A stretch of 64,000 bases of DNA from Paramacrobiotus metropolitanus (GCF_019649055.1 NW_026570237.1:806001-870000); one strand, 5' to 3'; counted from the first letter of the stretch, positions 33,701 through 46,084 are shown. The notes: a model not told the origin generated them from the sequence alone. Numbers and translations: made by a program.

Positions 33701-35032
33701 GCCGCGGAACATGCCGAAACTGTATGTGACCTGCAGTCAGAAATAGATCATTGCCTCGAAAATGTGTGAAGGGATTCTAGCTCTTTATAAAAATTCTTGT
33801 TTAGGCTGGGACTGATCTCGTTGCTGCAGATGCACTCGAAAGTGCTACGTTGACGGAATTTATTGCACACATGAAAGAAACAACGACGTTTTCCTATTAC
33901 TGCACTTCCTGTAGACTGCATTTCCCCATTAAAGTGCTGTTTGACCTGCATCAGATACATCATTCTGTGGATAAAGCTGAATTGGACCAGCGTCCAGAGC
34001 GTCGTTGCCCGGCGTGTGATTTCGAAGGAGGCTGCTTTGGCGACTTAGTGCATCACACCAAGGAGCACGGTTTAAGTGCGACGGATAAGAAGCCCTGTGC
34101 AGTGTGCGGAGAACACTTTCAGCATTTAAAACGACATTTCCGCGCCCGGCATCCAGACATCATGAAGCGCCTGGAAGAGAGTTGGAAATTTGGGTGTGAA
34201 GAATGTGGAGAACGGTTCAAGAGCGAAAACAATCGTGCCATCCATATGAAGGTAGCACATGTAGGATTTCAGTGTCTGTACTGCGCTAAATTATTCCGTT
34301 ACCAGCGAGATCTGGGATTGCACGTCCGGCCGGAACACAGCGTCAACGGCGAATTTCCTTGTCCTTCTTGTGGTATAAAATTCCTGAAGTATCCTCTCGT
34401 CAGACTGCATTATCGTGAATACCACGATGTGACACAGATAAAGACGTGCGATGTTTGTCAGCATGTCTGCCGCGGCAGTAAACAACTGGCTGAGCATATG
34501 GAAGACGTTCACGATGTCCAGACGGGAGGTCGGTAAAAAGAAAAAAGGGACGAAACGAAAGCGTGCACGGATATCCTATCATCGAACGCCTGCGGGCGGC
34601 TACGAATGCCCGGAATGTGGGAAAGTGTTGAAGAGATATTCTGCACTTTACTTGCACAAGCAGAATGTGCATCATTTTGGAATGAGTCAAGCAGAGTGGA
34701 ATGAAACACTACTTTCTGGGGAAATCCCGGAGAAATCACGGTTAACATGTGATGAATGTGGAATTTTGTGTTCCACCATTCACAGTCTGTATCGGCACAA
34801 ACGCTGGAAACATGTTGGGGATTACAAAGAGAAGTTTGAAAAGGACCGCGCAGAGAAGAAGCGACTGGGAATTTACACGCACTGGAAGACGTACAAGAAG
34901 CCGCGCGATCGCATGGCCTTCGCCGATTTCCCACACCAGTGCCACTTGTGTCAGTTGGGATTTATGCGAGAAATTGCCCTGAAGAAGCACAATGCAACAC
35001 AGCATCTGGGATATTATGCACAGCAGTCCTGA
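30781..35032 (+). CDS. PRDM9-like gene C (in-frame TAG, one frameshift)
   Basis: Exons: 30781-30820 (40 nt, MRSPVRCSPVGLI), 30904-31044 (141 nt knuckle, YCEECQTHTPRPCYAH), 31111-31334 (224 nt PR/SET, SNWMKHVRFADNPQ), 31802-32195 (SET end, NEELKVAYSWEYA), 32294-32425 and 32498-32802 (acidic linker; finger CLVCGQNF), 33071-33763 (fingers 1-6) and 33805-35032 (fingers 7-16). A tiny 41-nt intron is implied between the finger exons. Two lesions stand out: TAG at 31014-31016, where gene D has TAT (Tyr), and a +1 slip near 34530 in the basic linker before finger 14. It might be a recent pseudogene or use readthrough or alternative starts. It is very close to D and H by sequence and intron plan. The nuclear chromatin role is inferred from PRDM9. 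Confidence 0.65.
31014..31016 (+). other. In-frame TAG in the zinc-knuckle exon of gene C
   Basis: The codon order SLPESL-stop-LHA replaces SLPESLYLHA of gene D. The same codon is TAG in gene H (58629-58631). The rest of each exon stays open and the exon length is unchanged. Confidence 0.85.
31490..31562. repeat. Short direct repeats TTTTTACCGAAGGTRGTGAAGCG
   Basis: Two near-identical copies lie in the intron between the two SET exons of gene C. A third partial copy starts the run. It is non-coding. Confidence 0.7.
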
Positions 35033-35856
35033 TGTTTGGGTTCTGCAGTATTGGGCTATTTGTACATTATGAAACAGGCGATTTAGGCGGCTGATTTCTT
35101 TTATTCTGAATCCAAGATCGGTTGATGTGTTAATTGTAGAGATTTTTATAATGCTGAACGTCGTTCATTGTCCGGCCAGGTAAAATTCGTTGCTTCCAAC
35201 AAGTGGTGTGTGGCATGCTCAAGTAAGTTGCATTACATCTCCGGTGCAAGCGCAGAAGACAGAAGGAAAGAAACTTTACAAAAAAATTGTGTGCCTAAAA
35301 TTCATAACCCGGAAAAAATTAATTCCAATCTACCCGATCAACGTCAGTACAGTATGTCAAATCCAGAGGTCAACATTTAGCAGCTAACTAAGTAAGTGCA
35401 GCGGAAACCCTCAGAGGCTCGTACTGACGCTATACGATCCGTCGATCTCGCGGCTGGAGCCTGGAACAATGCCCGGCTTGTTGACAACAAACTATCAAAG
35501 ACATGTCGCAGCTGCCACCACCCCGTATGGCAGCGTGATTCAGCTTTATCTTACAGATGTTTGAAAATTCCCGTTCATTTGATTTTCGTTTCTTATTTGT
35601 CCCAGAACAACTGGGAAGGTGCCTTTTACGGCCTATAGGCCCTGTACTCAGTATACTGCACAGTTTTGTCTGAAAAATGAGGAATTTCTTATGAAAATAA
35701 TTCGGGGTAGTATCATTGGTATGTGTGCCGCGGGGAACCTTCTTCCAGTCAGCGAAACATTACTTTCATTTTTCTTGGTACCTCGTGATTTCTCATTAAC
35801 GTATGCCATCGTTGCGACAAATCACCGTAATTTCTTTAGAGGACCCTTTGTTCGCA
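35033..35856. other. Intergenic between genes C and D
   Basis: The downstream flank of C resembles the flank after D (GATTTAT...CCGAAATCGGTTGATATGTTA near 40400 against 35110), so the duplicated unit includes 3' flanks. A GTTGCGACAAATCACCG stretch just before gene D also has counterparts before C and H. Confidence 0.5.
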
Positions 35857-38800
35857 ATGCGCTCGCCTGGACGGTGCGAACAAGTTCGGCAAATATGTAA
35901 GCTGTTTCGAAATCTTGTCCTGTTTTAGCACAGTGCCCCGGCCAACTGCTCAATGTGTGCTACTTGCTAGTCTGCGAAGAATGCCAAACGCACACGCCAC
36001 GGCCGTGTTATACACACGCGCGTATCACTCCCGACAAGCTCGTCATTCCCTATTCCGTGGCCAGTCTTCCCGAGTCACTGTATCTACACGCTGCAGTTGA
36101 CGATGATTCTGGTGGGTGCATGGCAGTTGTCGTGTTGCTGTTGCGGAGACAGCAGAAAAGACGTCTGCAGTGTGGATGTGTTCATGTTGCGTTGCTTTGC
36201 AGAGAAGGCCGTCTTCGCCAGGGAAATCATTCCCGCGCTGACAATCTTCGGTCCCTTGATGGGATCGGTGACCAGCATTAAGCCCGCTGAGTGTGCCTTT
36301 GCTTGCGGGAATGCGGAGAACGAGGAGTTGCGTTACTTCCAGCTGGATTCCGATCGAACCTCCAACTGGATGAAACACGTCAGATTCGCCAACAATCCAC
36401 AAGAATGCAATCTCGCCGTCTTTGAGGTAAGCACTGGCAATATTCTTGTTCGAAATACTGTAATTAATTTTTAAAGTAAATAACGTAACAGAATTTTGCT
36501 TTGCGACATCTAACTTTTAAAGATTTGCTGTTTGTAGATTTTTTGTTTTGTAACTTGCGACTGTCGTCTTGAGGCGGTGAAGCGTGCGTCAAGCCTGTTA
36601 TTTTCCTAATTTCTAAAAATTAAAATGTTTTGCGGCGCTGTATGAAATTGAAGCTCTGTGGTTTAGAGTGATTTTTCCAGGCACAGTACTCAGACAAATT
36701 TCTCATTATAATCTTAAGCTGAAATCAACTTGAACCCATCAGCTAAATTTATGAGCTTATTCAGGAACATCGGAGATAAAACTGCGAAAATTTTATAAGA
36801 TCTTGACTCGTCCGTCCTTACCTGTCCGTTTTTAACACGTTTCCCGCTGTGTCAGGTACCGCAGTCTGTTCCGTTCTGGCAATCTTCGAATGGCGCGTTG
36901 CGTTTGGGATTGGTGATCTTTGTGACAATCCGCCGCATTCTGCCTGAACGAGGAACTGAAGATCGGCTTACTCGTGGGATTATACCAGCCGCATCGGGCG
37001 TGGCTATCAGGGCAACACGGCGACCGAAAACAACACCCACGCCACTAATGCTGCCGGTGCAGTCATTTCCAGTGGACTGCCGGCCGACATCACTTTGATG
37101 GACAATCTCGCCTCCGATTTCATCAATTTTGACGTTAGTTCCACAGCTAACCGTGACTTTGCAATGGATTTTACTCCCGTCGTCCCCTGCAGGACATACG
37201 ACGGTTCTAGCGAATGTCCTGACGACAAGGGTGTTTCCGATTCAGAGATTCTCAACGGTAATTTTTTTTATTGCGTTTCGTATATATAATTTTTCTGGTT
37301 TGGAATATAGGCAATAAGCTGTGGTTAATATAGAAAATAAAATAAGAAAAAGATCTTCCACTGTTGTATTTTTAATGCCAGATTGCCTTTCTCGGGATGA
37401 GGAATGCTTGGTCCAGGCCAACGTTGAAGCAACTGAAGCGAGCGAGTGTACTGTCTTCGATACGGAGAACGCAGCGTTTTTGGGTCGAACAGCGACTGCC
37501 TCACCGGTCAGCAACCTCGACAATGGTAAAGCTTTACATCCTTGTATGCAATTTTTCATTTGGTTGTGCGTACGTTCGTTGTTTAACTGGTTTTCTCGCA
37601 GATGACGCGCTGTCAGAAATGTGTGTGCGGCATCTGGACGATGGTTCGGATTTGCCGTTGACAGTTAGCCTTGAAGCCGACTCCGGTGAAACTGTGGACT
37701 GGAACCAAGATAGTTTGAAAACCAAGAAACATCTTCAATCTAGGAAAAAAGGAAAATGTTTGGTTTGCGGTCGATATTTCAAATACTTGGTATCACATCT
37801 CAACACAACGCATACGGAGGAGGATGTCCGTGCAGTGGATGACGCCTGCTTCCTGTGTCATAGAAAATTTCAAAGCCACAAAGGGTTTGGAGTGCATCTG
37901 AAAATGGTAACTCGCTCACTAACTCGCGTGTCTTTGGACAAACCGAACGATAATTCTTGTCCATCTGATCAGCATAAAAAATAAAGTTATGATATTTAAT
38001 TCTACGACCTTCAGCTACGAATTAAACTCGATACTTTATGGTCACATTTAATTACTTATATTTTTCAAGATAGAATGATCGATTTTGTACAATATTTGTT
38101 ATGTATTTCACCATACCTTTATGCAGAAATGAATTGTTCCTCTGAATGAGGTCACTTCCAACGGATTGTGATGTTCCCTATTTCTACCTTAAAGGCTCAC
38201 CGTCGCGTTCCGCCGCTCGACGAAACTGCTCGACTAGCTGCTCTGGATTATATCCAGAGAACGGGATGCTTGCATTACCGCTGCGCTGACTGCCGTAAAG
38301 TGTTCACAAGTGAAGCGCTGCTAAATATCCACGCTTTCGCACATGATACTGATGGAAGCCGGCATGAAGAACAACCGGAGAGGAAGTGTCCAGGCTGTAC
38401 GTTTACTGGGCCGACGTTTGCCGAGCTGCTTGAACACACCGGGCAGCATTCGCGGACCCTTGGGAAGCAACATCAGTGTATTCTGTGCGGCATGCTTGTC
38501 GATAGCCTAATCAGGCATGCAGACGCGCAGCATCCTGAAGTGCGGCAGATATTGCAGGAGAAATGGTCGTTTGAATGCTCCGAGTGCTCGCAAACCTTTA
38601 TCGATATGGTCCGGTTAAAGGTTCATATGAACAAGAGCCACCAACGCACCCGCTGCTTGTACTGCGGATTCCGAGGCCCCACCATGAATGCACTGATTAA
38701 GCATGTGAAGCAGCATCGCGTGGACCGGTTGTTTCCGTGCCAGTGGTGTGGAATATCCTATAAAAAATATGACGCACTTGTTGTGCATGTTCGGGAAAGT

Positions 38801-40299
38801 CACAGTGATGTTTTGAACCAATTAACTGAAGAACATACTGAAACTGTATGTGACTCTCAGTTTGAAGCATACGTCCTATTGTCATTGTCATGATAAATAA
38901 TGTGGGAACGTTTTTAAAGAATTCTGATTTAGGTTGGAAATGATTACACTACAGCAGCTGCGCCGGAAAGTGCTACGTTGACAGAATTTATTGAACACAA
39001 ACAAGAGACATCCATGTTTTCTTATTATTGTGACTCCTGTCACCTGCATTTCCCCATCAAAGCGCTATGGGATCTCCATAAGATACATCATTATTCGGAT
39101 AGCAAAGAATTAGACCAGCGTCCAGAGCGTCGTTGTCCGGCATGCGATTTTGAAGCTGCCTGTTTTGCCGACTTGATGCATCACAGCAAAGAGCACGGTT
39201 TGAGTCCGACGGATAAGAAACCGTGTGCCGTTTGCGGAGGACACTTTCGGTATCTTAAGAGGCACTTCCGCACCCAGCATCCAGAGATCCTGCAGCGCCT
39301 AGAGGAGAACTGGGAGTTTGTGTGTGATGAATGTGGAGAACGCTTCAAAAGCGAGAATAATCTTAACTTCCACATCAAGACCGTGCATGTGGGAGGATTT
39401 CAGTGTCTGTACTGCGCAAAACTGTTCCGCAGTCTACTAGAGTTGGGACTGCATGCCCGGCCGGAACACAGTGTCAACGGCGAATATCCTTGTCTGTCCT
39501 GTGATAAAAAATTCGGGAGTTATTCTCTCGCAAGACAGCATTATCGTGAACGCCACGATGTGATGCAGATGAAGACGTGCGAGATTTGTCAGGATGTCTG
39601 CCGCGGCAAGAAACAATTGGCGGAGCATATGGAAAGCGTTCATGATGTCCAGACAAAGGTCAACAAATCCAAGATAGGGAAAAAAGAAAGCGACCACCGG
39701 TATCCCATATGAAAACGTCTGCGGGTGGAAAACGGGTTGAGCATATGAAAAACGCTAATGGTGCTCAGAAAAGAGTCCGCAAAGTCAAGAAAGAGAAGAA
39801 AAGAAAACGTCCCCGGGTAACCTTTAATAAAACACCTGCGGGCGGCTACGAATGCCCGGAATGCGGGAAAGTGCTAAAATGTCATAATTCACTCTATAAT
39901 CACAAACGGAATGTGCATTACTTTGGAAAGAGCCAAGCGGAATGGGATAAAATATTGCTTTCTGGAGAAGTCTCGCAGAAATTTCTGGAGGAATCCCGCA
40001 AATCACGCTTAACGTGCGATGAATGTGGCATCGTATGCTCCACGGATTATTGCCTGTATCGGCACAAACGCTGGAAGCATGTTGGAGATTTTAAAGAGAA
40101 GTTTGAAAAGGACCGCGCGGAGAAGAAGAGACTGGGGATTTACACGCACTGGCAGACGTACAAAAAGCCGCGGGATCGCATGGCCTTTGCGGATTTCCCA
40201 CACAAATGCCACATGTGTCAGTTGGGATTTATGCGAGAAATTGCCCTGAAGAAGCATAACGCAACACAACATTCGGGAGACAGTGCGCAACAGTCGTGA
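35857..40299 (+). pseudogene. PRDM9-like gene D (knuckle intact, SET end and linker frameshifted)
   Basis: Exons parallel gene C: 35857-35896 (40 nt), 35971-36111 (141 nt, SLPESLYLHA with Tyr intact), 36203-36426 (224 nt PR/SET), 36856-37257 (SET end), 37382-37525, 37602-37906, 38195 to about 38872 (fingers 1-6), then 38933-40299 (fingers 7-16). In the SET-end exon two extra bases, one after CGCATTCTGCC and one at GATCGGCTT, throw NEELKIAYSW out of frame. The exon is 402 nt, which breaks the phase rule of its relatives. A further slip lies between 39660 and 39770 in the basic linker, unless a small intron with a weak GTCAAC donor removes it. It is probably a damaged copy, though the finger arrays remain open. 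Confidence 0.65.
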
Positions 40300-40920
40300 T
40301 GCTTTATTTAACAGTATTATTTTACGATTTATAAATAATTATCAACTGGGCGACTTTGGCGATTTATTTTCTAAATCCGAATACTGTTTTCTCTCCGAAT
40401 TCCGAAATCGGTTGATATGTTATTTGTTCAGCTTTTTATAAAGTGACGTTATTCGTTGTACGTACTGTTAAAAATTCGTTGCTTCTGCACGTTGTATACG
40501 CCATGCTCAAGTAGCTTGAAATTACAGATACATCTCAGGTGCAATCACAGAAGGGCAGAAACTGTTTAACAAACAAAAAAAATTGTGCGTAAAATTTATC
40601 AATCTACCCGAACGCCGTAATTGTTTCGGTTTCAGAGGGGATGTCGCAGATGGGATGTGTTGTCCAATTACTGCCCAAGAAACAGCAAAAAAGAGCATAC
40701 AGCAGGTTGCAGTCGTATGCCAGAAAAACGTGCACAAATCATTCATGCTTGATGCTTATACGTATGCACTGTGCACCCGAATACACACCAGGAGGTCCAT
40801 ATATGCAAATATTTGGGATACCGGAGGCGCGGTGACGCGGTGTTGACCTGCAATTTCAAGCTAAAGCAGCATTATTACGTATAGTTATATAGCTAGTCAC
40901 CTTTCTCAATGAGCTTTCAA
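40300..40920. other. Intergenic; no gene recognised
   Basis: No supported exon was found. It contains the diverged 3' flank of gene D and weak GTAC-rich sequence. Confidence 0.4.
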
Positions 40921-41140
40921 TTATGATTTGTGCGGAAAGACCTCCAAGACACGTGCAAGTCTGCCAAGAAATAAAACGACCGGATGAAGTGCGGAAGAAA
41001 CGGAGAGCCAAACGGAACGGGAGTAATTGCGCCGGGCGGGAGTGGTCAGCGAGTAAAGGTATCCGCAGCAGAGGATGCGGTACGAACTACGAAGAGTTCC
41101 CGCACAAATGCGACGAATGCCGACCCGATCGGTTTTACGT
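40921..41140 (+). pseudogene. Degenerate copy of the last exon of gene E
   Basis: The plus strand matches 45774-45990 of gene E in order: TTTGTGCGGAAAGAC, the GTGCGGAAGAA stretch and GAAGAGTTCCCG. The protein remnant NYEEFPHKCDECR parallels RYEEFPYKCEECR. Indels destroy the frame. It sits immediately upstream of gene E, like the remainder of a former neighbour or of unequal exchange. Confidence 0.7.
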
Positions 41141-41545
41141 GTAGCGGCATCAGCGGAAGAAATTTTCGCAGAGTTTTTATTCCGGTTTTTTTGTGTAGAG
41201 TATTTAAAATGGTTGCATATTGTTTTTGTAATAACGACGCTGTAGATTTGTTAAAGAATTGCAACAGATGTTTTACATCTGTTAACTATGCGAACAAAAA
41301 ACTTACTGGCACTTCCGCTTCTTTCCAGACTGCGATACCCTGCACGCGCCACCTCCCGGGTGCGGAAGTAGCTGAAAGAAAATGAACGTGTGGTGTTAAG
41401 TGAATCATCCGTGAATGTAGTCTTTTGAATTTGTTTATTAACGATAAGAACAGTCGTTCACCGTCGTTGCTCTGTTATTATTATTAAGGAAAGTTTCATA
41501 TCACTTAATTTAGCATTCCCCTGAATCTATAATTAAGTATGCTTT

Positions 41546-44500
41546 ATGGAAGCCAGTTCGAATGCAGTGCCACTCTTGCCCGACGGAGAGAGTTTTCACG
41601 ACACTCTTTGTGAGTTTCTTCATAGTCCGTTCTCTGACGTGATTTCTGGTTATTATGTTGTTATTCAGCTATTGCTAAAGTTAAAGTACTCGTAGATACT
41701 CGGACTGAGTCGGACATGACTTAAAACATTAGTTACTGAATAAACTACGACTGCAGATGTATGAGACATCTGAATTCTGCATGCTTATGTAAATAGCTCA
41801 TGTCATGTGCTGACGCTGGTTGCATGCTTGAATCTTGTTGGTTGTCATTTTTGATTATCCTGTAGATTGCGACGCGTGTCAGTGTTTCCTGCGGGAGCCC
41901 TGTTGGCAGCACGCAGTGCTCGTCCAGGACGGATACAGTCTTCCGCTGGCCTTTGCTAGTTTGCCTGATGTGCTGGCTTTCCATAACGACAACCCACACC
42001 AAAATGTTTGCCAGTCTCCGGAGAACATCACAGGTAATTCAGTCCAGAATTTACATGTGATTGTAGTTGATGTTCTGCCTTCAGTATACGTTTGCACAGA
42101 GCCTCTCACACGACATTGGTACTTTTATCTCTAAAAATGATAAAATCAAACAAAAAAACTAGAAAATTTTCTTAATGAACCAAAAAAATTTTCCGATAGC
42201 TTGGTAAGATTTCTCCCTTAATGGAGTTTGGCTAGGGGATAATTGGTAAAATTAAGTGCTTAACATCGTATTTCTCGTTGTTAGTCTCCTCGGTCGTGGC
42301 GCGCACGGCCATCCGCCCGCAGACGGTGTTCGGGCCGTTTATCGGCCCGCTGTGTAGTCCGGGTGCAGCGCATTCGCGGACCTTTTCTTCGGGCGACGGG
42401 CAGTGTGCGACGTTCAGTGTGGAGAACGATCGTTGGTGCAACTGGATGAAGTTGGTCAGGACGGCTGACCACGGCCAGCACAACCTCCGCGTCTTCATCC
42501 GTCAACACAAGGTATACTTCGTCGCCGTCAAGGTCATCCTTCCGGGAGAAGAACTCACACTGGCACTGCCTCAATCTGACCACAAGGAAAGCCGCCACAA
42601 CAACGTGGACAACACTACAGCAGTGTCTGTGGGTAAGTCGTGTGGACGTGTCGATCTCTGTGCCTGTATTTCTCATTTCGCGCTGGACTTGTCCTTACGT
42701 TATTTGCTTCGCCTGCCCGTTGCGTAATGGGGCTGAGGGGTCAGATAATTGCTTCGTTTGAAAATTATGCGTGATAATGCTATGAGTGTATTGTGCACAG
42801 TCCCTTCCCATGTTAATTGGGACAAATTCTTCATTTGATTCGCTGAGCGAAGCTCGCCTTGTACGTATTGAGAAATAAATTTTTTTCCATTGCTTCATTG
42901 TATCTTCATGTGACCTTTCTTGGATTCAGAGCGCGTCAGAAGCGGGACTGTTGCGGGTGATGATTCCTGCCTGGTCAAGCGCGAGGATTATGATGCCGAA
43001 GTTGACAACGTGGAAGGGGACGTTCCTGTTGTTTGCTTCTCCGTTGATGCACGGTCTTTTTCACCACATTATAACCGGACAGATTTCTTACCGCAATTCC
43101 AACCATCGGTGCCAGTGCAGTCACAAGAACAGATGCTAACGGGATTCTCATGCCTCGTCGCACCGCCGCCTGCGCTGCGCCGTTGTCAGCGCGAAGACTC
43201 ACCAGAATACCCATTTCCGTCCAACTTCTGCTCAGTTGCAACTGACGCGTTATCGGAGAAGGCGGTCCATCGGGGAAAACGGAAGAGTGAAGAGGAAGAA
43301 TCAGCCGGTGTTTCGTCGAAACAGACGCCCTTTTCGCGTGTTTATTCCCTTCGTGGACGCAATGTCGTACGCGCCAGTGCAGCCGACGACTTATCAGACC
43401 GATATCAGAATTTATCCGACGACAACGATGAAGATTTCTGTTTAGCGGATGACAGCGGTATGGTGCCATTAGTCACTGTGGAAAACTGCCCAAAATGCTT
43501 TTGGATGAAATTAATCTGAGTGTGGATAAAAGAAACGTAATTAAAACTTACGCTGCTTTTAGGTTCATCTTTTTTTGATTCCGAATGCGACAGCGAAACT
43601 AATTTGACTTCGGATAATACTACGACAAAAAGTGCGAACGGTTTGAAAATGTACAAGAAATAAGCGAACAATTTTGAGCGTACGGTCATCTTCGGTATGC
43701 TTGTTTACAGAGCAAAACACAAAACGTGGCACGAAAGAAAAAGCGCCGTCTTCACGCCGTTGCCGGAAGAAAACTGGAAGTGTTGTATGCAAAGCCACGG
43801 AGACGGTGTTGGTAACGAATGGTCAGTAAATTTTCTGATCATGCGTAAGCGTTAAACAGATATCAAGCGGGTAGTATATAATGGTTGTCGAGCGTGACTT
43901 GTACAGATAGTAACTGTTTGGCGTTTGCAGATTCATCGACAGGGAATGAGCCAATCCGTCTCCCCGGTCCTGCTTTCCTGGAGGCCCGGAATAAACAAAT
44001 TCGAGCCGTGATTGCGGTTAATCCATTCCAGTATCCGGCTGGAGAGCAGCGGTTGCAGGCATATTGCACGGTTGTAAACATGCTGTCGACGGACCAGGCG
44101 TCGCCCGGGATGCCGACGCTGGATGGACCCATGCTGCAGCGTTCCGTAAAGGACCGTCTTCGGAAGTTCCAAGCGGCACAACGCCGCGGCGTTTCGATGC
44201 CGGAAGAGTATGTTGGCCTGATGAACCAGCTAGCGGCATTGAGGAGGGTCGAACGCCTCGACACCAGGTCGGAAAGAATGCGCCGATTGAAGGCGGTAGC
44301 CGCGATTAATCCCTTCCAGTATTCCTCGCGACGTGAACGCCGCGCCGCGTGGACAGCAGCGTGGCAGGCGTACCTGGCTGATGATGGTGCAGCGAAGAAG
44401 GCCAAGTTTTCCTGCAGCAGTCTGCAGAGGTTTGTCCAGACTCATTTGGACGATTTTCCCAACGTGCTGGATCGTTTTAACGAGGATACCGCCGATGATT

Positions 44501-46084
44501 ACGAGCGAGAGTATATCGAAGTTATGCGAGTGATAGCGCAACAGGCGGGGAAAGATTACGCCGATGACGCGCATCCCTTGGCCGTTCACAAGGATGTCGA
44601 TGCTGTTGGGGTGGGTCAGTTGAACGTTGCAGACACCCTCAATACGCATCCGAAACCGCTTGTTCTTGACAATTATGAGCATGATAGACGCCGACGCTAC
44701 TTCAGTTACGTTTACCGGTTCGTGTGTTGGGAGTGTTCTTTGCATTTTAAGGATGAAAACTTGCTGAAACTGCATAACCTGCAACATACTGATGCAACCG
44801 GTGAGGCTGCCGGCGCTCGGCAATGTCCAGCATGCGAGCGGTCATTCAGCCAGCTGTCCAATTTATTACGGCACGTCAACGATCACGGTGTGAAAGCCTC
44901 GCAGATCATCCATTTTATCCCGACTGCTGACCCCAGCATCATGAGCTTGGCTTCCAAAACGGCCGCTCCGATGGATGTGCTGGCGCAGAGCCATGACGCG
45001 CATGAGATGTGTTTTATGTACAGTTGCGGCATGCAGAGTTGCGGGCTGCGATTTTGCACGGAGACCTTGTGCGATCTGCACCAACTTGGTCACAACGTGC
45101 CGGATGACTATCAAGGCGATGTTGTCTGTCCTGCATGCAACTTCCGGGCCGAGAATGCGAGGGAGTTGCTGAAACACGTCGGTCGGCATGGAGCGAAGGT
45201 GAACGATCGAAAACGATGTCGGTTGTGCGGAGAGTTTGTGGAGAATATGATCTTGCATGTTCAGTATGCGCACAAGGAGCAGTATCTCAAGTATGAAGAA
45301 AGTCTGACGCTGCCTTGCGACCAGTGCGAGAAACGATTTCGGACGTCTGTCCATCTCACCACCCACAAAAATGTAAGGATTCCAGATGTTTTCAAGTCGT
45401 TATACTAAGTGCTGCGGAATTTTATGCACCCTTCAGTGCTGAAATGGGGTCACTGTGTTTCCGCACGCGATTTATACAACGTTTTCTTGTCTTTTTTAGT
45501 GTGCGCACAGAGGTTTGCAATCACTGGGATGTCTAGTTTGTGCTCAACAGTTCCCGTCGAAGTTGCAGTTGCACGCGCATGTAAGGCAGGAGCACAGATC
45601 GGGTTTGACCTGCGTAGTCTGCCAGAAAAGCTCCACAAACTACAAAAGCTTAGCGGAGCACGCGAGAACGCACAAGGAGATCCATATTTGTCAAACCTGT
45701 GGCTCGGTGTTCCGCTCTAAGTCTGGCCTAGATCAGCATAAATACAGTCACCGGTCTGACTATTCCTTTAAATGTGATTTGTGCGGAAAGACGTTTAAGA
45801 GACCGAGCAATTTGGCACAGCATAAAATGGTGGTTCACACGGATAAAGTGCGGAAGAAGCGCAAAGCCGAACGCGAGGAAATGCGCCGGAAGGGAGTGGT
45901 CAGCGAGTACAAGTGCCCGCGACGCAGGATGCGCTACGAAGAGTTCCCGTATAAATGCGAGGAATGCCGGTTAGGCTGGTTGCAGCTGGGCAATCTGCAG
46001 CAGCATCAACGGAAGAAACACATGGAGAGCGATGCAACTGCGGCGAGCAGCGCTAGTTTTCCTGTATCGTCTTCCTGTGTTTAA
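41546..46084 (+). CDS. PRDM9-like gene E with duplicated Myb/SANT-like domain
   Basis: Eight exons assemble into about 1107 uninterrupted codons: 41546-41609, 41866-42033, 42285-42632, 42930-43457, 43563-43640, 43711-43821, 43931-45372 and 45500-46084. Exon 2 is the zinc knuckle (YCDACQCFLREPCWQH, then FASLPDVLAF). Exon 3 holds the whole PR/SET domain (NWMKLVRTA, LPGEELTLAL) without the intron seen in relatives, and lacks the final Tyr motif. Exons 4-6 are an acidic/basic linker. Exon 7 opens with two copies of a Myb/SANT-like unit (AVNPFQYPAGEQRLQAY; AAINPFQYSSRRERRAAW, each ending in an RxF then EY-x-x-LM/VM helix). About nine C2H2 fingers follow across exons 7-8. The divergent SET end suggests weak or no methyltransferase activity. 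This is the most diverged, yet intact, member. Confidence 0.75.

Noticed and set aside
45515-46084. Separate short zinc-finger gene starting at an internal codon
   Set aside because: It is the last exon of gene E; the AG acceptor at 45498-45499 and matching phase join it to 45372.
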